Of a stretch of DNA of 64,000 nucleotides, positions 34,977 to 44,204 are shown in pieces (within the stretch, counting starts at the first letter, position 1; each line of letters opens with the position of its first letter). This DNA comes from JAXMCI01 sp046349435. GTDB taxonomy: Bacteria > Pseudomonadota > Alphaproteobacteria > Dongiales > Dongiaceae. The notes beneath the pieces were generated by a model. That model saw only the letters and a program-made list of their open reading frames with translations, was not told the DNA's origin and searched no databases. The stretch spans positions 41,958-105,957 of the forward strand of contig JAXMCI010000026.1 in the NCBI GenBank assembly GCA_046349435.1, given 5' to 3'. The position numbers were made by a program, and so were the translations under genes.

Positions 34977-36374
34977 ATGCTGAGCCGCTTCTCTCGAGCC
35001 ACCCCACGGCGGGACGAGCCGGTCATCGCGCCGCCGGAGGCAGCGCAGGAGCCGCGGGTTCCGGCCCTGGCCGAGGTCGCGGCTGCCGAGGTGGCGGAGC
35101 CGGCGGGCTTCACCGACATCAAGGTCCGGCTGCACCAGCGCCTGCTCGACGAGATCAACCTCGCCGCCATCGAGAAGCTGTCGCTGGAGGAGTTCCGGGG
35201 CCAGGTCAGCACCCTGGTGAAGGAGCTGCTGCGGGCCGAGAAGCTGCAGTTCAACCAGAAGGAGCAGGACCGGATCGTCGCCGACGTGATCGACGAGATG
35301 ACCGGCCTCGGCCCGCTCGAGCCGCTGCTCAAGGATCCGACGGTCAACGACATCCTGGTCAACACCTGTACCAAGGTGTTCGTCGAGCGCGCCGGCAAGC
35401 TGGAGCTGACCAGCGTCCGGTTCAAGGACGACCGGCACCTGCTGCGCATCATCAACAAGATCGTCTCGACGGTGGGCCGGCGCGTCGACGAATCGCAGCC
35501 GATGTGCGACGCCCGCCTGCTGGACGGCTCGCGCGTCAACGTCACCATCCCGCCGATCGCGGTCGATGGCCCGCTGCTGTCGATCCGCAAGTTCTCGAAG
35601 AGACCGCTGACCATGGAGGCGCTGATCAGCCATGGCGCGCTGAGCCAGGAGATGGCGGAGGTGCTGTCAGGCATCGTCCGCGCCCGGCTCAACGTGCTGA
35701 TCTCGGGCGGCACCGGCAGCGGCAAGACGACGATGCTGAACGCCATGTCGCGGGCGATCGGCGAGCGGGAGCGCGTGCTGACCATCGAGGACGCGGCCGA
35801 GCTGCAGCTGCAGCAGATCCACGTGGTGCGGCTGGAGACCCGGCCGCCCAGCATCGAGGGCAGGGGCGAGGTGCGGCAGCGCGAGCTGGTCAAGAACGCG
35901 CTCCGCATGCGGCCGGATCGGATCATCGTCGGCGAGGTGCGGGCCGGCGAGGCGTTCGACATGCTGCAGGCGATGAACACCGGCCATGACGGCTCGATGA
36001 GCACGATCCACGCGAACAGCCCGCGCGACGCCATCGGGCGGCTGGAGCAGATGATCGGGATGGCCGGCCTCGACCTGCCGACCCGCAGCATGCGCCAGCA
36101 GATCGCCTCGGCGCTTCACGTCATCCTGCAGCTGCAGCGGTTGAGCGACGGCCGCCGCAAGGTGGTCAGCGTCTCGGAGATCACCGGAATGGAAGGGGAG
36201 GTCATCCAGATGCAGGAGATCTTCCGCTTCGTGCGCAAGCGCACCGAGCCCGACGGCGCGGTGATCGGCGAGTTCCGCGCCACCGGGGTGCGGCCGAAGT
36301 TCATGGAGGAGCTGTCGACCCGCAGCATCACCGTTCCCAACCGCTACTTCGATCCCGACCATGTTCTCGGCTAG
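34977..36374 (+). CDS. cpaF: Flp pilus assembly ATPase CpaF/TadA
   Basis: 465 residues from ATG 34977 (GCGAGGA upstream), normal length. VirB11/type II secretion ATPase: N-terminal DIKVRLHQRLLDEINL region, Walker A GGTGSGKTT (244-252), Asp box TIEDAAELQL, Walker B RIIVGEVRAGEA and His box DGSMSTIHANSPRDAI. It powers fibre extension at the inner face of the membrane, working with TadB and TadC encoded next. Confidence 0.96.
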   Translation: MLSRFSRATPRRDEPVIAPPEAAQEPRVPALAEVAAAEVAEPAGFTDIKVRLHQRLLDEINLAAIEKLSLEEFRGQVSTLVKELLRAEKLQFNQKEQDRIVADVIDEMTGLGPLEPLLKDPTVNDILVNTCTKVFVERAGKLELTSVRFKDDRHLLRIINKIVSTVGRRVDESQPMCDARLLDGSRVNVTIPPIAVDGPLLSIRKFSKRPLTMEALISHGALSQEMAEVLSGIVRARLNVLISGGTGSGKTTMLNAMSRAIGERERVLTIEDAAELQLQQIHVVRLETRPPSIEGRGEVRQRELVKNALRMRPDRIIVGEVRAGEAFDMLQAMNTGHDGSMSTIHANSPRDAIGRLEQMIGMAGLDLPTRSMRQQIASALHVILQLQRLSDGRRKVVSVSEITGMEGEVIQMQEIFRFVRKRTEPDGAVIGEFRATGVRPKFMEELSTRSITVPNRYFDPDHVLG

Positions 36375-36428
36375 AGCCTGGCCGCCGGGGCGGCGGTTGC
36401 CGGCACGGCCCATCGCCGGGGGTCGTCC

Positions 36429-37382
36429 GTGACGTTCGACAACCTCTACCTGATCTATTTCCTGCTCGGGCTCGGCTGCCTGATGCTGGTCGAGGGCGTC
36501 TATTTTCTCGTCGTCGACCTGCAGGGGCGTCGCCGCGACCCGAACCGGCGGCTCAGGATGCTGTCGTCCGGCAAGACGCGGGACGAGGTGATGGTCTCGC
36601 TGCGCCGCGAGCGCCGGCTCACGCCCAGGTTCCGGCCGCTGGCCTGGTTCGAAGGCCTGCTGGTCCAGGCCGGCGTCCGGATCGGCCTGGTGCAGATGCT
36701 GCTCGTGATGCTTGCCCTGGCGGCCGGCGGGCTGCTCTTCGGGTATCTGGCGCGCGGCGACCTGACCTCGGCCCTGGGCGGGGCGGTGGTGGCGGGCCTG
36801 GTGCTGCCGCCGGCCGTGCTGATGCTGAAGCGCCGGGCCCGGCTGCGGCGCTTCGAGAGCCAGTTTCCCGACGCCATCGACATGATGGTCCGGGGCTTGC
36901 GGGCGGGCCATCCGGTGACCGCGGCGATCAGCCTGGTCGCGCGGGAGCTGCCCGATCCGGTCGGCAGCGAGTTCGGCCTCGCGATGGATGAGATGACCTA
37001 CGGCTTCGAGCTCGACCGCGCGCTCAAGAACCTGCGCGACCGGGTCGGCTCCCAGGATGTCGGCTTCCTGGTCGTCGCCGTCTCCATCCAGGTCCAGCTC
37101 GGCGGCAACCTGGCGGAGGTCTTGAGCAATCTCTCCCACGTCATCCGCGAGCGGCTGAAGATGAAGCTGAAGATCAAGGCGGTCTCCGCCGAGGGTCGCT
37201 TCTCCGCCGTGGTGCTGTCGATCGTGCCGTTCGGGCTGGTCGGCATGCTGACGTTCCTCAATCCCGACTTCTATTCGGGCGTGCAGGACGATCCCATCTT
37301 CATGCCGGTGATGACCGGCGCCTTCGTGATGATGATCTTCGGGATCATCGTGATGTGGCGCATGGTCAACTTTCGGGTCTAG
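36429..37382 (+). CDS. tadB: Flp pilus platform protein TadB
   Basis: 317 residues from a GTG. Type II secretion F-domain membrane protein: one N-terminal helix, a cytoplasmic stretch, two helices, the F-domain with QFPDAIDMMVRGLRAGHPVTAAI, and a C-terminal helix pair. LGGNLAEVLSNLSHVIRER is a TadB hallmark. It forms the inner-membrane platform with TadC and ends 2 bases before it. Confidence 0.94.
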   Translation: MTFDNLYLIYFLLGLGCLMLVEGVYFLVVDLQGRRRDPNRRLRMLSSGKTRDEVMVSLRRERRLTPRFRPLAWFEGLLVQAGVRIGLVQMLLVMLALAAGGLLFGYLARGDLTSALGGAVVAGLVLPPAVLMLKRRARLRRFESQFPDAIDMMVRGLRAGHPVTAAISLVARELPDPVGSEFGLAMDEMTYGFELDRALKNLRDRVGSQDVGFLVVAVSIQVQLGGNLAEVLSNLSHVIRERLKMKLKIKAVSAEGRFSAVVLSIVPFGLVGMLTFLNPDFYSGVQDDPIFMPVMTGAFVMMIFGIIVMWRMVNFRV

Positions 37383-37384
37383 CG

Positions 37385-38350
37385 ATGGCCGGGCTGCAGG
37401 ACATCGGCGGCGTCGACTGGGTGATCCTTGCCGCCCTGCTGATGGTCGGCGGCACTGTCGTGCTGATCATCATGGGCGCGGCGGCGCTGGTCGGTCCCCG
37501 GACCTCGCTCAGGCAGCGCATCGGGGCGGGTGCGCGCGCCGGCAGCGCCGGACGGCCCCTGGCCGGCCCCGCGTCGCTCCGGGCCAGCCAGACCGGCGGC
37601 GTGCTGGGACCGCTCACCAAGCGGTTCGTTCCGAGCGACCTCGCCGACGTCTCGAAGGTCCGGCTGATGCTCGTGCAGGCCGGCTATCTCGAGCGTTCGG
37701 CGATCGGGATCTTCTATGCCGCCCGCATCCTGCTCGCGATCGTGCTGCCGCTGGCCGCCCTGCTGCTCCTGCCGGCGGTGCGGCCGGACCTCGATCCCTC
37801 GCTCCTGCTGTTCGCCGTGGCGGCCTCCGGGCTCGTCGGGCTCTATCTCCCGAACGTCTGGATCAGCCGGCGAACCAAGTCGCTGCAGATCCAGTACCGC
37901 ATGGGCTTCCCCGACGCGCTCGATCTCATGGTGATCTGCGTCGAGGCCGGGCTCGGGCTCGATGCCGCCATCGGCCGCATCGCGCAGGAGCTGACGGGCG
38001 CCCACCGGCGGCTGGGCGAGAACTTCACCCTGATGACGATCGAGATGCGGGCGGGAAGCTCGCGCCGCGATGCGCTGCGCAACCTTGCGGACCGGCTCGG
38101 CATCGACGAGGTGCGTGCGCTGGTGACGCTGCTCAACCAGTCGGAGGAACTCGGCACCAGCATCGCCGATGCGCTGCGCGTCTACAGCGACGAGATGCGG
38201 ACCAGGCGGATGCTCCGCGCCGAGATCAAGGCGAACTCGCTGTCGGTCAAGCTGTCGATTCCGCTCGCGCTCTTCATATTTCCCGTGATCATGACGGTAA
38301 TCCTGTTGCCGGTGCTGATTCGCATCATTCGCAGCCTCACCAACCTATGA
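37385..38350 (+). CDS. tadC: Flp pilus platform protein TadC
   Basis: 321 residues from ATG 37385. Same F-domain architecture as TadB: QYRMGFPDALDLMVICVEAGLGLDAAI and ALVTLLNQSEELGTSIADALRVYS, followed by RAEIKANSLSVKLSIPL and a C-terminal membrane helix. Pairs with TadB to form the platform that CpaF drives. Confidence 0.94.
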   Translation: MAGLQDIGGVDWVILAALLMVGGTVVLIIMGAAALVGPRTSLRQRIGAGARAGSAGRPLAGPASLRASQTGGVLGPLTKRFVPSDLADVSKVRLMLVQAGYLERSAIGIFYAARILLAIVLPLAALLLLPAVRPDLDPSLLLFAVAASGLVGLYLPNVWISRRTKSLQIQYRMGFPDALDLMVICVEAGLGLDAAIGRIAQELTGAHRRLGENFTLMTIEMRAGSSRRDALRNLADRLGIDEVRALVTLLNQSEELGTSIADALRVYSDEMRTRRMLRAEIKANSLSVKLSIPLALFIFPVIMTVILLPVLIRIIRSLTNL

Positions 38351-38981
38351 CGCCGGTGCGGGCTTGGGGTCGAACATGAACGGTTGCACAAGAGCGGCAC
38401 GATCGTGGCGGCGCGTCTCGGCGCTCGGCCTCCTCACGGTGTCGCTCTCGGGATGCTCGACGCTCGCCAACGTCGCCGGCCTGCAGAATGCCGGCCCCGC
38501 CGTGCGGCCCGTCCAGTCGGCGACCGCGTCCGGCTTCGAGGGGGCGATGACGCAGGGCAAGGCCGCCTTCGCGGCAGGCGACTACGACGCCGCCCTCGGC
38601 CAGTTCGGCCAGGCGCTGCTGGCCCAGCCGGACTCGGTGCGGGCCCTCAACGCGCTCGCTGCGACGCACGACCAGTTGCGTCAGTTCGATCTCGCCGACC
38701 GCTACTACGCCCTGGCCTTCCGCCTCCAGCCCGACTCGGCCGAGCTGATCAACAACATCGGCTATTCGCACCTGATGCGCGGCGATGCCGCCGGCGCCGC
38801 GCGCTACTTCGCCCAGGCCAAGCAGCTCGATCCGGGCAACCAGGTGCTGCTTGCCAGTACCACCCTCGCCCAGGACCGGGCGCGCGGCACGGGGGCGATG
38901 CCGACGACCCCGGCCATGAGCCCGGCCATAAGCCCGCCTGCCGCGCCGATTTCCACCGCCGCGGCGCCGCCGCCCATGGCT

Positions 38982-39020
38982 CCGCTGCCGACGGCCCCGC
39001 TGCCCACGGCCCCGCTGCCC
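38982..39020 (+). repeat. 15-bp minisatellite encoding PLPTA
   Basis: Units CCGCTGCCGACGGCC (38982-38996), CCGCTGCCCACGGCC (38997-39011) and a partial third (39012-39020), coding PLPTA-PLPTA-PLP. The first frame change of the gene is at its end, consistent with slippage. Confidence 0.75.
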
Positions 39021-39392
39021 TGGCGCCGCCGCTTGACCAGCTGGCGGCGATGCCCGCGGTCACCAGCTCGCACATCGTGCGGGTCGCGCCCGGCGTGCAG
39101 ATGCTGGTGACACGCGCGCAGCCCGCGGCGTCGCCTTCGCGCGCGCTGGCCCGGGCGCAGACTCCCGCGGCGCCGACCCGGCTCGCCGCCGCGCCGCCGG
39201 CGGCCGACGGCCAGCCGGCCGTGCCGCTGCCGATCGTCGCCGCCGTGCCGATGCCGGCCAGCCTGCCCACGGCGGCTCCTGCCGCGCCGCCGACCGCGCC
39301 CGCGCCGCAGGCCGCAGCCGCGGCCCGCGCCGCCGCCCGCCCGCCCGCTTGCGGCGGCCCCTGCCGCTGTCCCGGCCGCCGCTCCGCAGGCC

Positions 39393-39434
39393 GCCGCTCC
39401 GCCGGCAGCCGCTCCGCCGGCAGCCGCTCCGCCA
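39393..39434 (+). repeat. 15-bp minisatellite encoding AAPPA
   Basis: Two exact copies of GCCGCTCCGCCGGCA (39393-39407, 39408-39422) and a partial third from 39423, coding an AAPPA pentapeptide repeat in the Pro/Ala region. Another frame change follows about 40 bases later. Confidence 0.75.
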
Positions 39435-39913
39435 GCCGCCGCGACACAGGTCGCGGCCGCATCGCCCGGCCGCGGCACCCATGCCGGCCAGGCCACCGGC
39501 CGTGGCCCCTGCTGCTCCCCCGGTCGCGGCCGCCCCGCCCCCGGCCGCCCCGCGCCCGGCCGCAGCACCGACGGCTGCAGCGCTGCCGGCCGGCGCGCCC
39601 GCTGCTCCCCGGCCGTCCCGCGGGCCGCGTCCGCCGCGCCGCCGGCTCGCGGCGGCGGGCTGCCGAGCTGGCTGCTGCCCACGGCCGCGGCGGCCGAGAT
39701 GCCGGTCGGGGCGGCGTGGCTGCTGCCCGCCCGCGCCCCCGCCCCAGCCCCCGCCGGCAGTGCCCCGCCGGCGGGCGTCCCCGTCGAGGTGGAGCTCGGC
39801 GTGCTCGGGCCGCCGCCAGTACCGCGCGCCGTCGCCGCGGCATCGGGCCCGCGCAGCGGATCCGCGATGCCGGACTCCGCCGTCACCGTCGATCTGGGAA
39901 GCCTGGAGTGAGG

Positions 39914-40855
39914 ATGCCGCGCCGCATCGTCGGGATGGCGGCGGCCGCGGCCGCGCTCGCCCTGGCGGCCTGCAACGGCACGCCCGAGGCGCCGGTCCAC
40001 GAGCAGTCGCTGATGGAGCTCGGAGCCGATGCCGAGCATCTCACGCTGGCGCAGGCCGAGGCGGACTTCGCCGCCGGGCGCTATGTCGGCGCCCGCGACA
40101 AATATGGCCGGCTGGTCACCGGCTACCCGCAGGACAACCTCGCCAAGCTCGGCCTGGCCGAGAGCCTGCTCGCCCTCGGCGAGTACAACGGCGCGCTGGA
40201 GACGTTCCACGCCGTGGCGGACGATCCGGCGCATCGCGCCGCGGCGCTCCAGGGCGAGGGGCTGGCGCTGCTGGCGATGGGGCAGGTCGATGCCGCGGGC
40301 CCGCTGCTCGCCGACTCGATCAAGGCGGACCCGGCGAGCTGGCGCTCGTGGAACGGGCTCGGGCAGTACTACGACCGGAAGCGGCAATGGGCCGACGCGG
40401 GCGCGTCCTACGAGCATGCGCTGGCCAGCGCCGGCGGCAGCACCGCAATCGTGCTGAACAACCAGGGCATGTCGCTGATGATGCAGAAGCGATACCCCGA
40501 GGCGGCCGACCGGTTTGCGGCCGCGTTGCAGGCCAGGCCCGACCTGGCGATGGCGCGCGGCAACCTGCGCCTGGCGCTCGCCTGGCAAGGGCGGTACGAC
40601 GAGGCGATCGGCAACGTCTCCCAGGCTGCCGCCGCCGACGTGCTCAACAATGTCGGCTATGTGGCGATGCTGCGGGGCGACTACCGCGAGGCGCAGATCC
40701 TGCTGCTGCGGGCGACCGAGGCGAGTCCGTCCTACAACAAGACGGCCTGGGACAATCTCCGGATGCTCGAGGCGATGAACCGCAAGCCGGGGACGGTCTC
40801 CGTGCTCACCGGACCGCGCCAGGCGCTGTCGGTCGCCGAGCCCGCCTCGCCATGA
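39914..40855 (+). CDS. tadD: TPR lipoprotein TadD
   Basis: 313 residues from ATG 39914 (GGAG 5 bases upstream; GTG 39908 overlapping the previous stop is an alternative). Lipobox LAAC (ALALAACNGTPE), then five to six TPR repeats including GDYREAQILLLRATEASPSYNKTAWDNL-like C-terminal units. NNVGYVAMLRGDYREA mirrors NNIGYSHLMRGDAAGA of the preceding protein, so the two are paralogues. TadD is a pilotin-like lipoprotein for the CpaC secretin. Confidence 0.88.
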   Translation: MPRRIVGMAAAAAALALAACNGTPEAPVHEQSLMELGADAEHLTLAQAEADFAAGRYVGARDKYGRLVTGYPQDNLAKLGLAESLLALGEYNGALETFHAVADDPAHRAAALQGEGLALLAMGQVDAAGPLLADSIKADPASWRSWNGLGQYYDRKRQWADAGASYEHALASAGGSTAIVLNNQGMSLMMQKRYPEAADRFAAALQARPDLAMARGNLRLALAWQGRYDEAIGNVSQAAAADVLNNVGYVAMLRGDYREAQILLLRATEASPSYNKTAWDNLRMLEAMNRKPGTVSVLTGPRQALSVAEPASP

Positions 40856-41355
40856 TCATGACCCTGATCGGCGCGCTCTTCGCCGGGGTCGTCTCCCTGG
40901 CGATCGTGATCGACCTCGCCACCTTCCGCATCCCGAACCTGTTGCCGGCGGCCATCGTCGTGCTGTTCGCCTGCGCTGCCATCCTGGCGCCGCATCGGGT
41001 CGACTGGCTCGGCCATATCGGCGCCGGGCTGCTGGTCCTGGCGGCCGGCGCCGTGGCGTTCGCACGTCGCATGCTCGGTGGCGGCGACGTCAAGCTGATG
41101 GCCAGCGCGGCGCTGTGGTTCGGCTGGCCGCTGCTGCTCGACTACCTGCTGCTGGTCGGGCTGATCGGCGGCTTCTTCGGCGGCGTGCTGCTGCTCACCC
41201 GCCCGGTCGCGCCGATGACGGAGCCCTACTGGTTCCGCCTCGGCCTCGACTTGCCGCGCGTGCTGCGCACCGGCGAGGCGATCCCGTACGGCATGGCCAT
41301 CGGCGCTGCGGCGCTGGTCCTCATCGCCACCTCCGGCAGCTTCGGAGGGCCGTGA
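40852..41355 (+). CDS. cpaA: Prepilin peptidase CpaA/TadV
   Basis: 167 residues from an ATGA overlap with tadD. Aspartyl protease of the TadV class: first catalytic Asp D21 in VIDLATFRIPN, second D79 in RMLGGGDVKLM (GxGDxK). About six membrane helices and no methylase domain. It cleaves the Flp and pseudopilin leaders after Gly at the cytoplasmic face. Confidence 0.94.
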   Translation: MIMTLIGALFAGVVSLAIVIDLATFRIPNLLPAAIVVLFACAAILAPHRVDWLGHIGAGLLVLAAGAVAFARRMLGGGDVKLMASAALWFGWPLLLDYLLLVGLIGGFFGGVLLLTRPVAPMTEPYWFRLGLDLPRVLRTGEAIPYGMAIGAAALVLIATSGSFGGP

Positions 41356-41426
41356 GCTTGCCCAGGCGCGCGCATCCCTTGTCGAGCCCGCCGGCAGGTG
41401 CCGGCCGCGATGCGGGAGAGGACTAG

Positions 41427-42938
41427 ATGCAGCTCGACGAGCTTCTGATCGCCCGCGGGCTGGTCTCGCCCGAGGAGGTGGAGCGGGCCGCCGCCCGCCG
41501 TCGCCTGCAGGGCGGGCGGCTCGCCGACAGCCTGCTCGACCTCCGGCTGATCTCGCTGGAGCAGCTCGACGCGGTGCTGCGGATGGCGCCGCCGCCGGCC
41601 CCGGCCACGATCGAGGCGACCGGCCTCGACGAGCGCGACCTGCTGCGGCTGATGGTCACCACGATCTACGTCAGCGGCGAGAACACCGCGCCCAAGCTCT
41701 CGGACGCACTGAAGCTTCCGAGCAGCGTCAGCACCGAGCTGCTCCACAAGGCGACGGACCGCAAGCTGGTGGAGATCGTCGGCACCGAGTCCGGCACCGC
41801 GGTGCGCATCGTCGTCTACGCCCTCACCGAGCAGGGCCGCGCCTGGGCGATCGAGAGCCAGGACCAGAGCAAGTATATCGGGCCGGCGCCGGTCTCGGTC
41901 GCCGCCTTCCACGACCAGATCATGCGCCAGCGCATCGGCGCCGACCGGGTCGGCCGCGAGCGGATCCGCAAGGAGTTCACCGACCTGATCTTCACCGAGC
42001 GGTTCGTCACCCGGCTCGGGCCGGCGATCAACTCGGGCCGCTCGATCCTGCTCTTCGGGCCGCCCGGCAACGGCAAGACCTCGGTCTCGGAGAAGATCGG
42101 CAAGGTGTTCGCCGACATCATCTTCGTCCCCTACTGCATCGACGTCGACGGGCAGATCATCCGGATCTTCGATCCCAGCATCCACGACCCGGTGCCGCGG
42201 CCGGCGATCGCCCACGACATCGGCATCCGGCGGGAGGATTTCGACCTGCGCTGGGTCGCCTGCCGGCGGCCGACCGTGATCACCGGCGGCGAGCTGACGC
42301 TGGAGATGCTCGACCTCAGCTACAGCCCGGTTTCCGGCTTCTACGAGGCGCCGATCCAGGTCAAGGCGCTGGGCGGGACCTTCGTGGTCGACGATTTCGG
42401 CCGGCAGCTGGTCCGCCCGGGCGAGCTGCTCAACCGCTGGGCCATTCCGCTCGAGGACGGGGTCGACTACTTCAAGCTGCACACCGGCAAGACCTTCTCG
42501 CTGCCGTTCGACGCCCTGGTCATCTTCTCGACCAATCTCGATCCCGACGACCTGATGGATCCGGCCTTCCTGCGGCGGATCCCCTACAAGCTGGAGGTCG
42601 GGGCGCCCTCCCCGGAGGAGTACACCAAGATCTTCGAGCGCTGCGCCGAGGCCTGCAGCTTCGCCCTGCCGGACGGCTTCGTCGCGCGGGTGATCGAGCG
42701 GCTCAAGGAGATCGGCATGCCGCTTGCGAACTATCAGCCGAGATTCCTGCTCGACCAGCTGATCGCCGCCGCCCGGTTCGACGGCCGCGACCCGGCGGTG
42801 GACGAGGACTATCTGTCGGATGCGCTCGACAACCTGCATGCGCGCCCGCGAGCCGCCACCCGGCCGGGCGCGGCGCTGCGGGGCGGCATGAGCGAGATCC
42901 ATGCGAAGCCGACCCCGGTCGGCGCATTGCGCAACTGA
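41427..42938 (+). CDS. AAA+ ATPase with GspE-N-like N-terminal domain, tad accessory
   Basis: 503 residues. Residues 1-55 (LDELLIARGLVSPEEVERAA..LISLEQLDAVL) look like the MshEN/GspE-N helical module of type II/IV pilus ATPases. A linker region (60-170) is shared with the solitary paralogue at 9052. The AAA+ core has Walker A GPPGNGKTS near 211-219, FVVDDFGRQ near 320, sensor-1 VIFSTNLDP near 368 and FLRRIPYK. It follows the prepilin peptidase by 71 bases on the same strand. It is not a secretion ATPase of the CpaF class; a MoxR-like remodeller of pilus or signalling proteins is my guess. Confidence 0.88.
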   Translation: MQLDELLIARGLVSPEEVERAAARRRLQGGRLADSLLDLRLISLEQLDAVLRMAPPPAPATIEATGLDERDLLRLMVTTIYVSGENTAPKLSDALKLPSSVSTELLHKATDRKLVEIVGTESGTAVRIVVYALTEQGRAWAIESQDQSKYIGPAPVSVAAFHDQIMRQRIGADRVGRERIRKEFTDLIFTERFVTRLGPAINSGRSILLFGPPGNGKTSVSEKIGKVFADIIFVPYCIDVDGQIIRIFDPSIHDPVPRPAIAHDIGIRREDFDLRWVACRRPTVITGGELTLEMLDLSYSPVSGFYEAPIQVKALGGTFVVDDFGRQLVRPGELLNRWAIPLEDGVDYFKLHTGKTFSLPFDALVIFSTNLDPDDLMDPAFLRRIPYKLEVGAPSPEEYTKIFERCAEACSFALPDGFVARVIERLKEIGMPLANYQPRFLLDQLIAAARFDGRDPAVDEDYLSDALDNLHARPRAATRPGAALRGGMSEIHAKPTPVGALRN

Positions 42939-42970
42939 GCGCCCGAAGCGAGCCGAGGGGTCCGATCGAG

Positions 42971-43432
42971 ATGAGCGCCACCCAGCAGAGCCAAGATCCG
43001 AGCCGGCCGCGGCGGCTGCTCGTCCTCGACGACGAGCCCAGCATCTGCGAGTTCGTCCGGCGGGTCGCCGAGACGGCGGGCTTCGAGGTGAAGACCTCCG
43101 TCAGCCACGAGGAGTTCAGCCGGCTCTACGACAGCTTCGCGCCGACCGGCATCCTGTTCGACCTGGTGATGCCGCAGGTCGACGGAATCGCCGTGATGCA
43201 GCGGCTGGCCGAGCGCGACTGCCGGACGCCGCTGGTGATCATGAGCGGCTACCACCCGGAGCTGCTCAAGAGCGGCCAGCGCCTCGGCGACCACTACGAT
43301 CTCGACGTCCGGGGCACGCTGCGCAAGCCGTTCGGCATGGCCGAGCTGCTCGCCGCGATGCGCTGGTTCGAGGGGCCCGATGCGCCGCCGCAGGGCAGCG
43401 CGGGCGCCGCTCACTCAGGGGGGAAGTCATGA
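42971..43432 (+). CDS. Stand-alone response-regulator receiver protein
   Basis: 153 residues, a single receiver domain: acidic pair D20/D21, phospho-acceptor D64 in LFDLVMPQVDG, S92 and K119 (TLRKPF). There is no output domain. With no histidine kinase nearby it is probably phosphorylated by a distant kinase. Overlap with the next lipoprotein gene and closeness to the AAA+ gene suggest it steers pilus activity. Confidence 0.92.
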   Translation: MSATQQSQDPSRPRRLLVLDDEPSICEFVRRVAETAGFEVKTSVSHEEFSRLYDSFAPTGILFDLVMPQVDGIAVMQRLAERDCRTPLVIMSGYHPELLKSGQRLGDHYDLDVRGTLRKPFGMAELLAAMRWFEGPDAPPQGSAGAAHSGGKS

Positions 43433-44193
43433 AGCTCCGAGCCGCCATCCTGCTGCTCGCCGCGGCGCTCGCCGCCTGCGCCCAGCCGGTCGTCACGCCG
43501 CGGCTGGCCTCGACGCAGCCGAAGCTGCGCACCGCCCGGCACTGGCACGAGATGGCCTCGGCGGTCGCCGACCAGCTGGCCGCCCGGCTGAAGCTGATCA
43601 AGGACGCCAGCGCGTCGGGTCACCTGGTGGACGGCACCGCGCCCGTAGCGACCCTGGCCGCCCGGCCGATCTACGTCCGCCCGCTCGACCCCGGCATGCC
43701 GTTCAGCGATGCCTTCCACGACTACCTCGTGCTGCAGCTGATGGTCCGCGGCTTCACCGTCGCGACGCAGCCGGCGGGCGCCACCGTGGTCAACTACGAC
43801 GTGCAGCTGCTCGCCTACGATCACGGCGCGCCCTGGGGCTATCCCTACGTTCCGGGCGGGGTGCCCGCGGTCACCGCCATGGGGGTCGGGGTCGCGGCCG
43901 GGGTGGCGGCTTCGCCCGCCGTCGGCGCGCTGGCGGCGGCGGGCGCCGCCGACGTGGTGCTGACCGCGGCCAAGGTGCTCGGCGACCAGCCCAATACCGA
44001 GGTGATCGTCACCACCGAGGTGGTCGACGAGCATGCCTACGTCTTCCGCAACGTCGAGACCTTCTACATCGAGGACGAGGACGCGGCGCTCTATGCCGCC
44101 AGCTACAACGGCAAGCCGGCGCGGCCGCTGCCCACCGGGCCCAGCATTCCCGCTCCGATTTCGGCGCGCACCCTGCGCGTCTCGACACAGTGA
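43429..44193 (+). CDS. Putative lipoprotein of the tad locus
   Basis: 254 residues from ATG 43429, overlapping the receiver stop. Lipobox LAAC (ALAACAQPV). The mature protein contains FHDYLVLQLMVRGFTVATQP and a Gly/Ala/Val-rich central stretch (PAVTAMGVGVAAGVAAS) that could insert in or lie along a membrane. The pattern resembles conserved alphaproteobacterial outer-membrane lipoproteins that accompany FlgO-like proteins. No enzymatic role is visible. Confidence 0.8.
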   Translation: MKLRAAILLLAAALAACAQPVVTPRLASTQPKLRTARHWHEMASAVADQLAARLKLIKDASASGHLVDGTAPVATLAARPIYVRPLDPGMPFSDAFHDYLVLQLMVRGFTVATQPAGATVVNYDVQLLAYDHGAPWGYPYVPGGVPAVTAMGVGVAAGVAASPAVGALAAAGAADVVLTAAKVLGDQPNTEVIVTTEVVDEHAYVFRNVETFYIEDEDAALYAASYNGKPARPLPTGPSIPAPISARTLRVSTQ

Positions 44194-44204
44194 GGAGGAA
44201 GGCC

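Larger units (their letters stand above)
38376..39911 (+). pseudogene. TadD-like TPR lipoprotein with long Pro/Ala region, frameshifted
   Basis: From ATG 38376 the frame gives a lipobox LSGC signal, three TPR repeats (AAFAAGDYDAALGQFGQAL, ADRYYALAFRLQPD, GYSHLMRGDAAGAARYFAQA) and then a Pro/Ala region. The coding frame moves near 39020 (to LDQLAAMPAVTSSHIVRVAP), near 39330-39347, near 39470 and near 39645 (to LPSWLLPTAAAAEMPVGAAW), ending at 39911. Every segment has codon bias and sense in its own frame. Net shifts at CCC and GC runs beside two 15-bp repeats suggest slippage or read errors. Intact length would be ~510 residues. The VRVAPGVQMLVTR segment is like a SPOR-type peptidoglycan contact. 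Confidence 0.7.

Noticed and set aside
39020..39660. Programmed frameshifting in the TPR lipoprotein gene
   Set aside because: Several moves in both directions without a shared slippery heptamer or stimulatory structure; slippage or read error explains it better.
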